Assembly: GCF_003323745.1 (NCBI RefSeq)
Contig: NZ_QOIL01000034.1
Location: 1 to 64,000, forward strand
From: Sphaerisporangium album
GTDB lineage: Bacteria; Actinomycetota; Actinomycetes; Streptosporangiales; Streptosporangiaceae
Reading direction: 5' to 3'
Length of the DNA stretch: 64,000 bases
In this document: piece by piece, positions 58,525 to 64,000 of the stretch
Layout: the number at the start of each line of letters is the position of its first letter
Position numbering within the stretch: the stretch's first letter is position 1
Program-made: the position numbers and the translations under genes
Notes under the pieces: model-generated
The model's database searches: none
What the model saw: only the letters and a program-made list of their open reading frames with translations
Told to the model about the DNA's origin: nothing

Positions 58525-58701
58525 TCAGTGTCTGAAGGCGTTGAGGATTAAGGGGAGGGTGCCGACGAGTGTCGCCAGCGCTAGCACGAGCTTGGCCATG
58601 CCGCTGGGTGCGACTGTGGACGCTCGGTGGATGGCATAGGCGGTGACCGCGAGGACGGCGAGAATGACGCCGGCCGCGCAGATGAGCAGCGTGAACTCCA
58701 T
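58525..58701 (-). CDS. two-helix membrane protein (58 aa)
   Basis: ATG 58701 behind GGAGAAGAA. EFTLLICAAGVILAVLAVTA and AKLVLALATLVGTLPLIL are two membrane helices joined by a short polar loop. Such tiny proteins are common in actinomycete plasmids and may belong to the transfer functions. Confidence 0.6.
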   Translation of the reverse strand: MEFTLLICAAGVILAVLAVTAYAIHRASTVAPSGMAKLVLALATLVGTLPLILNAFRH

Positions 58702-59010
58702 TTCTTCTCCTGGCGGGGGGTCGCTGAGCACAGGCCAGACGGCGCCCGAATTGCCACGGCTAGTGACGGTCCGCGTACGGTGCGCTGTCGGCAGTCGCAC
58801 TCTAGTGCAGCGATCGGCGGCGCGTATCAGGATCCCCGATCCATGCCCATGAAGCTGGCCTCCTGTGGTCGTAGGCCTCACGGTGTGTACCCGCACCCGC
58901 TATCGTCGCGTTGGCGTGAACTCAATCGCTGAGCGACGCGCTTAGGGCGGGGCGCCCCCGGGGTAGTGTCCGGAGCGCGCCCCGCCCGCTCACCGCCTTG
59001 GCGGCCTCGG

Positions 59011-59427
59011 CTACGTGGCCCTGGACGAAGCCTTGCCCAGCTTTCTGATCAGTTCTTCCACGAGCTTGGCATCCTCGTCGCCCAAGGCCATGATCGGCCC
59101 CTGCATCCGGCGGACCCGCGAGGGGATTTCGTCGGGCGGGACGATGCCGTACCAATCGGTCGCGATCATGGTGCGGACCGTCAGTTCGGAGGTGTCGAAC
59201 AGCTTCGCGATCCCGGCGAGGGCTTCCGGGGGCGGCGGGCTCACGCGGGCGTTGCTGGGCTCCCAGGCGCCGTACCGGACCAGGTTGTTCCACCAGGCCT
59301 GCGAGCGAGCCCGGTCACACATGGCTTCCATCTGGCTGTAGGTGTAGCCATCTTTTCTGTTAAGGGTGAGGGCCTCGTACCGAAACGGTTCGGTACGTTC
59401 GTCGATCTTTTTCACACCAGGAAGCAT
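59011..59427 (-). CDS. XRE-like HTH regulator (138 aa)
   Basis: ATG 59427. The middle part AWWNNLVRYGAWEPSNARVS then LAGIAKLFDTSELTVRTMIA is a degenerate XRE-type helix-turn-helix (LAGIAxLFxxSxxxV) as seen in actinomycete phage and plasmid regulators. ALTLNRKDGYTYSQMEAM precedes it. TTGACA lies about 27 bp upstream of the start on the minus strand and a TATAAT further out (59488-59493), so it has its own promoter region. Confidence 0.65.
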   Translation of the reverse strand: MLPGVKKIDERTEPFRYEALTLNRKDGYTYSQMEAMCDRARSQAWWNNLVRYGAWEPSNARVSPPPPEALAGIAKLFDTSELTVRTMIATDWYGIVPPDEIPSRVRRMQGPIMALGDEDAKLVEELIRKLGKASSRAT

Positions 59428-59448
59428 CTCAGAGGTTATGCGTCCCGT

Positions 59449-59896
59449 CTATCTGTCAAGGTAAACCTCTTGTAGGTCGTGTTCAGAATTATATGGCGCG
59501 AGCGAGGCGTGATGCCCACGCCTGCGCTGGCTAGGGGCGACCGCAGGTCTCCCGGGGGTGTGGTCCCGGCCCTGCGAGGGGCGGCAAGGCCGGGTCGTGA
59601 GGGGGACGCGGGGATCAGATGCCGGGAGGCCGCACGCCGCGCGGCGGCCCGCCGACGGCCCGTCGGCGAGCCGCCGCACGCCGCCATCGACACGCTCGGC
59701 CTGCACGCGCTGCGGGCCGCCCTCGTCGGCGGGGACGAGCTCGAACACGATACGCAGGCCGCCGTCACGACGGTTGGGCACTTCGGTCTGATCCCCCACC
59801 ACGAGCACGCCGAAGTCGCGCAGCAGCGGGAGCAGCAGCCGGGCCACCTGGGTGCACGCGCTGGGCGTCGGAGTGCATCAGCCGGACCTGGACCAT
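59449..59896 (-). pseudogene. plasmid-type small protein, broken by one extra base
   Basis: ATG 59896 with GGGAG upstream starts MVQVRLMHSDAQRV; the coding signal then continues one frame over as VARLLLPLLRDFGVLVVGDQ ... RRDGGLRIVFELVPADEGGP. Removing one C from CACCCAGG (near 59850) restores a continuous protein. Either a real disruption or a sequence error. It follows the second HU gene by 16 bp. Beyond about 59660 the frame looks non-coding. Confidence 0.5.
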
Positions 59897-59912
59897 GATG
59901 GGTCTCCCGGTG

Positions 59913-60224
59913 TCAGACGCCGGCCGCGACGGCGTCCTTGAACGCCTTGGCCAGCCGCACGATAGGCACGTTCTTGGCGGCGACCGCCATCGCGTCGCCG
60001 GTCTGCGGGTTGCGGCCGGTGCGGGCCGCCCGGGTCTTGCGCTCGAACACGCCGAGCCCTGGCAGGTCCACGCGCTCGCCGGCGGCCACGGCCTCCTGGA
60101 GGGCGGTGGTGAGCGACTTGAGCGCGAGGTCGATCTGGGTGGGGGTCAGCCCCTTCTGGGAGGCGGCCTTGGCCAGGTCGCTGGAGGTGGCGGCGGCCTT
60201 GGCGATGAGCTCGGCCTTCTTCAC
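59913..60224 (-). CDS. hup: HU-family DNA-binding protein, copy 2
   Basis: 103 aa, ATG 60224 with GGGAAC upstream. KKAELIAKAAATSSDLAKAA and VDLPGLGVFERKTRAARTGR with NPQTGDAM mark a complete HU protein. It differs from copy 1 at about a quarter of positions, many near the C-terminal strand. Two HU genes within 4 kb suggest a duplication inside the element, possibly for heterodimers. It lies in the transfer-type cluster. Confidence 0.95.
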   Translation of the reverse strand: MKKAELIAKAAATSSDLAKAASQKGLTPTQIDLALKSLTTALQEAVAAGERVDLPGLGVFERKTRAARTGRNPQTGDAMAVAAKNVPIVRLAKAFKDAVAAGV

Positions 60225-60320
60225 GGTGTTCCCTTCGGTCGGTGGGTGGAGTCGCGCGGACCGGCGCTCCGGGCGCGTCCCCGACCATCCTGGGCCGGGG
60301 GCGCGCCCGCGGCGCCGGTT

Positions 60321-60548
60321 TCAGGCGTGCTGGTTGTGCTGGTCGATCTGGTTGCCGCATTTGCCGCAGAACGTCCTGTGGCCCAGGGCCACGCCGGCGA
60401 GCAGGGCCAGGGCCGCGGCCAGGCCGTAGACGGCGGGCGTGTCGGTGAGGGCGGCGACGACCTCGGCCTCGAGGGCGAGGACCACCAGCGCGGCGGACGC
60501 GCTCCTGGTGGCGAGGATCCGCAGGATCTTGTTCACGATGATCTCCAT
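60321..60548 (-). CDS. membrane protein with C-terminal zinc knuckle (75 aa)
   Basis: ATG 60548; the ribosome site is weak. MEIIVNKILRILATRSASAA is followed by two hydrophobic helices (ALVVLALEAEVVAAL, GLAAALALLAGVALG) and CGKCGNQIDQHNQH, a small metal-binding end facing one side of the membrane. It lies between the iterons and HU copy 2. Possibly a transfer accessory. Confidence 0.6.
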   Translation of the reverse strand: MEIIVNKILRILATRSASAALVVLALEAEVVAALTDTPAVYGLAAALALLAGVALGHRTFCGKCGNQIDQHNQHA

Positions 60549-60623
60549 CGGTGGGTGGGGGTGTGGTCGCGCGTACGGCTGCGCGTGGGATACGCGCGCC
60601 CACGCTTTTTGATCTTGAGTTGG

Positions 60624-60787
60624 GGGGCCACGAAGGGGCCACGGTGTTCGGCGGACCAGGGGCCACGGCGGGGGCCACGGGGGGCCACGCGCCGGGGCCA
60701 CGAGCGGGGCCACGCATCGTGGCCCCGGCTGTGACCTGTAACTCCCTCCCCCAGCCCCCGCCCCCGGCCGCGCGCCGGGGGGCCACG
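60624..60787. repeat. iteron array GGGGCCACG (8 direct, 1 inverted)
   Basis: Direct copies start at 60624, 60635, 60659, 60671, 60681, 60694, 60706 and 60779; an inverted copy is at 60718-60726. Most start-to-start distances are 10-13 bp or about twice that, close to helical turns. The array ends 4 bp before the stop of the FtsK/TraB-like gene. It resembles the clt/TRS sites bound by TraB in Streptomyces plasmids, or an origin. Confidence 0.85.
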
Positions 60788-60790
60788 CGA

Positions 60791-63097
60791 TCATGGAAGC
60801 TCGGGGCGGTCGGGCATCGCGTACCGCTGGCCGGCCTCGTCGCGCTCGCCGATGATCCCGGCCTCCGAGAGGCGCTTCATCTGCTTTTGGATCCAGGACC
60901 GGGAGATGTCGGTGGTCTCCCACAGCGGCTTGAAGTCCCCGGTCGACACCTCGCGCGCCCCGCCGTCGTAGAGCTCCTGCAGGCGGGCCAGGAGCGCTTG
61001 GCCGCGCTGCTCGGGCGTCATCTTCACCCCGGGCGGGGCGAACCGCCACGGCGGCTCGCCGTCAGGGATATCGGGGATGTCGTCGTCGGGCCCGGCCGTG
61101 ACGGCGGGGTCGGGGTCGTCGGTCTTCAGGTACTCGGTGGCCACGTTCTTCACGTCGTCCTCGTCGTCGGGGTCCTCCTGGTCGTCCTGGCCCAGGCCGA
61201 TACGCCCTGTCTCCGGGTCGCCCAGCACCATGGCCAGCGCGAGCGGCAGGGCGCCGGGGGATGCCTTGACCTCGTAGGCGCCGTCCTCGCCGGGCGGGCC
61301 GACGATCCCGCCGTGCTCCATCGCGTCCAGCAGCCGGCCCGCGTCCTGGAAGCCGATGCGCAGCTTGCGCTGGAGCATCGCCGCGGAGGCGTACTGGTGG
61401 GTGACGACCAGCTCGACGGCCTGGAGTAGAAGGTCACGGTCGACCGGCGGCCGGGACGGCCCGTCCGCCGCTGCGGTAGGCGCCGAGGGCGCGTCTGTGA
61501 TGCGTGACAGCGCCGCGGTGGTCTCGTCGACCTGCTTGGCCGCGGCCGGGTAGGTGGCGGCGTAGGCGCGCATCGCGGCGTTGGCCCGCTCGTCGTCGAA
61601 CTCGCCCTTGTCGTCCAGGCCCCAGGCGAAGGTGCGCATCGGCATCGCGTACCGGCCCTCCTCGATGGACGGGGCATCCAGGTAGGCCATGCCGGGCTGG
61701 GCGTTGGTCCACAGCTCGGGCCGGCACCCGGCGTCCTGCTGCCGCTCGCTGAGCCCGAAGCCGGCGTCGGCGGAGTTCTCCACACCGAAGCACATCTTGG
61801 CGAGCTGACCCCGGGCCAGGGTGGGCATCTGGGTGTAGTCGCTGCGCTGCAGCGACATGACGATCGTGCCGCCCGCCGACCGGATCGCCTTCAGCATGGA
61901 CAGGAACGACTCCTGTTCCTTGTCGCTGAGCGCGTCGTAGATGTCGGGGAACTCCTCCAGCCAGATCAGCCAGTAGGTCAGGCCACAGCCGGGCTTCCAC
62001 TTGGCCAGGCCCTTGCTCGCCAGATGGTCGGTGCGCTCCTTCACCTTGGACTGCAACTCGGCCAGCATGGCCTTGACGCCGGCCTTGGTGGTCTCGAAGC
62101 GGTGCAACGCCGGACGCAGCGGGCCGAGGGTCTGCTCGCCCTTGGTGATGTCGCCGGCGAACACCGCGCCGCCGACGCGGCTGATGAACTCCGCGAGGTA
62201 GTTCCAGGCGCCGCCGAAGCCCTTGCCGGCGCCGGTCATGCCCATCATCTGCAGGTGGTGGCCGACGATGACGTAGGCGACCTCGTCCAGGTCCTGCCAC
62301 AGCGCGAGCCGGAACGGCTCGGCCACCGATCCGCCCGGCCGGGACGGGCCGGGCCAGGGGATCGGGTTCTTCATCACCCGCGGGTCGGAGATGACGACCT
62401 TGGCCTTGCTGGCGTCATCGGGATCGGCCGCGGGGTTGATGCTGCCGGGCGGCAGGCCCATGGCCGACTCGATGTAAGGGATCTTCTTGGCCAGGTCGTC
62501 GGCGATGTGCCTGCCGGGGTCGAGTTGAACATCGCCCTCCACCTTGTGCTCCAGGGCCTTGGTGGTACGGGCCTGGACGGCGCGCATCCCGGCGGCCTCG
62601 GTGCCGTGCCCGAACAGGAAGGCCAGCTTGTCGCTGATCGCGCCGGGGGCGTCCAGGCCGCGGGCGCGGATCGCCGAGCGGATGTTCCACGACAACGCCA
62701 AGGTGACCCCGCCGACCAGGGCGACGCGCCCCACGACCGGGTGCGTGGGGCCCTGCCAGGTCGCCGCCATGACCCACATGCCGGCCAGGAAGGTCGTGCT
62801 GGTGGTGTGCGTCTTGCCCCACGGGCCGCGGGCGTGGGACTGGCCGAAGGTGATCGCCGACAGCACCAGCGAGCAGCACGTCATGAAGACACTGATCCAG
62901 GCGACGGTGTCGGGGTCGTCGGAGTCCAGCGTCACGTGGAAGACCCAGCCCAGGCCGAAGCCGAGCGCGCCGACCAGCCACGGCGGCACGTACACCAGGA
63001 TCTTGGAGGTCTCGCGCGCCCACACGCGATCCCAGGAGGTCTCATGGGTCTCGTTCACCTGGACCCGGGTGGATTGGGCGGCCTGGCGGACGGCCAT
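60791..63097 (-). CDS. FtsK/SpoIIIE-type DNA translocase, TraB-like
   Basis: 768 aa; ATG 63097 is better spaced from GGAGG than ATG 63100. Four hydrophobic N-terminal helices (residues 30-150) anchor it. The motor has Walker A MGMTGAGKGFG (near 285) and Walker B LIWLEEFPD (near 390). Residues about 556-610 (LLLQAVELVVTHQYASAAML then QRKLRIGFQDAGRLLDAMEH) are an FtsK gamma winged helix that reads DNA repeats. After an acidic linker a second winged helix closes the protein. TraB pumps double-stranded plasmid DNA between mycelial cells. The iterons adjoin its 3' end. Confidence 0.9.
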   Translation of the reverse strand: MAVRQAAQSTRVQVNETHETSWDRVWARETSKILVYVPPWLVGALGFGLGWVFHVTLDSDDPDTVAWISVFMTCCSLVLSAITFGQSHARGPWGKTHTTSTTFLAGMWVMAATWQGPTHPVVGRVALVGGVTLALSWNIRSAIRARGLDAPGAISDKLAFLFGHGTEAAGMRAVQARTTKALEHKVEGDVQLDPGRHIADDLAKKIPYIESAMGLPPGSINPAADPDDASKAKVVISDPRVMKNPIPWPGPSRPGGSVAEPFRLALWQDLDEVAYVIVGHHLQMMGMTGAGKGFGGAWNYLAEFISRVGGAVFAGDITKGEQTLGPLRPALHRFETTKAGVKAMLAELQSKVKERTDHLASKGLAKWKPGCGLTYWLIWLEEFPDIYDALSDKEQESFLSMLKAIRSAGGTIVMSLQRSDYTQMPTLARGQLAKMCFGVENSADAGFGLSERQQDAGCRPELWTNAQPGMAYLDAPSIEEGRYAMPMRTFAWGLDDKGEFDDERANAAMRAYAATYPAAAKQVDETTAALSRITDAPSAPTAAADGPSRPPVDRDLLLQAVELVVTHQYASAAMLQRKLRIGFQDAGRLLDAMEHGGIVGPPGEDGAYEVKASPGALPLALAMVLGDPETGRIGLGQDDQEDPDDEDDVKNVATEYLKTDDPDPAVTAGPDDDIPDIPDGEPPWRFAPPGVKMTPEQRGQALLARLQELYDGGAREVSTGDFKPLWETTDISRSWIQKQMKRLSEAGIIGERDEAGQRYAMPDRPELP

Positions 63098-63131
63098 CAT
63101 CCCTCCTTCGCATCGTCGATCACGGGTGTGC

Positions 63132-63506
63132 TCACTCGTTCCAGTTGAATGGGGACTTGCGCTTGTCCGGCGGGGCCTCCGGGAGGATGTCGATGAACTC
63201 CTTGCGGAACTGCGCGTGGAACTTCACCATCTCGGTGGCGGACCCGGCCTGGAGCTCGGCCGCGCGCTTGAGCCGCTTGACCACGCGCCGGGCCCGCAGC
63301 CGCACGTCGGGGGCACCCAGCAGTGCGAGCACCGCATGGCCTTTGAAGCTGCGGATCAGCACGTGGTACAGCTCCTCGGATGCGGTGGCGAACTCCTCGC
63401 CCATGTCGCGTGACAGAACGCGGCCGACCTTGGCGTAGTCGGTGATCGCGGTCGGGCCCGTGAACGGGATGCTGGCCAGCTCCGGAATCCGGTTGCGGGT
63501 GCTCAA
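63132..63506 (-). CDS. transfer-cluster protein (124 aa)
   Basis: TTG 63506 with GGAGG upstream. STRNRIPELASIPFTGPTAI starts it; helices follow (EELYHVLIRSFKGHAVLALL, RARRVVKRLKRAAELQAGS) and a basic end FRKEFIDILPEAPPDKRKSP. Proteins like this are found next to TraB genes in actinomycete ICEs. Function unknown. It overlaps the upstream 73-aa gene by 4 bp. Confidence 0.65.
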   Translation of the reverse strand: MSTRNRIPELASIPFTGPTAITDYAKVGRVLSRDMGEEFATASEELYHVLIRSFKGHAVLALLGAPDVRLRARRVVKRLKRAAELQAGSATEMVKFHAQFRKEFIDILPEAPPDKRKSPFNWNE

Positions 63507-63724
63507 CGGTCCTCCAGTAGTTCGACGTCGAAGACGTACGGCTCGATCGCGCGGGAGTCGCTGGGGGTGCCGTAGAGGGCCAGCCGGTACACCTGGCGGC
63601 ACCAGTGGGCCATGCGGCGCGCGTGCCAGCGGATGGTGCGGGTGCCGAGCCAGGCGGCGATCAGCTCGTCGGCCGCCTCGGCGAGCAGGCACAGCACGGC
63701 CCAGGCGAGCCGCAGATCACTCAT
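63503..63724 (-). CDS. small transfer-cluster protein (73 aa)
   Basis: ATG 63724. MSDLRLAWAVLCLLAEAADE is an amphipathic or membrane-associated helix, followed by basic ARRMAHWCRQVYRLAL and an acidic tail VFDVELLEDR. It overlaps both neighbours. Role unknown, probably spread-related by context. Confidence 0.6.
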   Translation of the reverse strand: MSDLRLAWAVLCLLAEAADELIAAWLGTRTIRWHARRMAHWCRQVYRLALYGTPSDSRAIEPYVFDVELLEDR

Positions 63725-63954
63725 CGCAAGTCGTCCCTTCGGGAGTCGATGGAGGCGCGGGCCCACAGGCCGGCGCCCAGGGCGACGCCGAGCGCGACGG
63801 CCGCCGCCCAGACGCCGACGATCGGCCCGGCGCCGGCGCCGGTGAGGGCGAGCGCGGCGGACAGGCCGAGGCCGACCAGCGCGCCGAGGGTCGCAGCGAC
63901 CGCCAGGTACCGGGTGAGGAAGGGACCCTGCTCGGGCGGGCGGTGCACCATCAC
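63721..63954 (-). CDS. SpdB-like small membrane protein (77 aa)
   Basis: ATG 63954 or 63951. Two hydrophobic helices (YLAVAATLGALVGLGLSAAL and IVGVWAAAVALGVALGAGLW) end in a basic SIDSRRDDLR. Spread proteins of this topology accompany TraB in Streptomyces plasmids and help move DNA along hyphae. First gene of the visible minus-strand transfer operon; more genes may lie beyond the window. Confidence 0.6.
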   Translation of the reverse strand: MMVHRPPEQGPFLTRYLAVAATLGALVGLGLSAALALTGAGAGPIVGVWAAAVALGVALGAGLWARASIDSRRDDLR

Positions 63955-64000
63955 CCACCACCCCCGGTCGCGACCGGATCCGCGACCGGTCGCGGCGGTG

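Overview
The window is very G+C-rich DNA with many GTG and TTG starts, short ATGA-type gene overlaps and strong G/C preference at third codon positions. This points to an actinomycete, probably a Streptosporangiales or Streptomyces relative; the genus cannot be fixed from the sequence. Most of it reads as a siphovirus-type phage or prophage, with a cargo operon in the middle and a plasmid-like module at the right end.

Layout. (1) 1-6.2 kb: tightly packed plus-strand phage early genes (zinc ribbons, an ASCH protein, a DUF4326 protein, small phage orphans). (2) 6.2-7.8 kb: a lower-G+C adenine/cytosine-N methyltransferase with a nuclease-like C-terminal domain, on the minus strand. (3) 7.8-15.2 kb: small DNA-binding proteins, a divergent pair of genes controlled by two near-identical 71-bp promoter-leaders, a PD-(D/E)xK-like protein, a DUF932 protein, an excisionase-like protein and a membrane coiled-coil protein. 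(4) 15.4-24.7 kb: a TPR-type regulator divergent from an eight-gene operon (PP-loop ATPase, SAH-hydrolase-like dehydrogenase, P-loop kinase, adenylate-kinase-like protein, radical SAM/SPASM enzyme, NUDIX, PfkB-like protein, cupin), with a stand-alone NrdJ-type TSCPD protein antisense inside it. I cannot assign this set to a known pathway; it is the best candidate for an undescribed system. (5) 24.9-27.1 kb: a second membrane coiled-coil protein and a ribbon-helix-helix regulator facing a 45-bp palindromic operator. (6) 27.1-50.4 kb: phage late genes in standard order: terminase small and large subunits, portal with a frame-broken MuF domain, protease, capsid with an Ig-like insertion, connectors, tail tube, tail chaperones with a programmed -1 frameshift, tape measure, minor tail and fibre proteins, small membrane proteins. 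(7) 50.4-56.3 kb: decayed recombinase, a secreted protein, a MurJ-like flippase, a PadR operon, and a type I-E-like CRISPR array that inverts at a perfect palindrome and has no cas genes. (8) 56.3-64 kb: two HU paralogues, an AlbA_2-type protein, an FtsK/TraB-like translocase next to a nine-copy GGGGCCACG iteron array, and SpdB-like membrane proteins, as in actinomycete conjugative elements.

How it fits together. Virion morphogenesis is nearly complete, but I found no intact integrase and no recognisable endolysin, while a DNA translocase and an iteron field are present. The element may be a phage-plasmid, or a prophage abutting an integrative conjugative element. The cargo operon sits between early and late phage modules under its own regulator. 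Short structured intergenic repeats recur at 14.9/24.7/25.7 kb and at 15.3/26.9 kb, the boundaries of the cargo, and may mark how it was acquired. Family calls rest on motifs read by eye; no database search was run.
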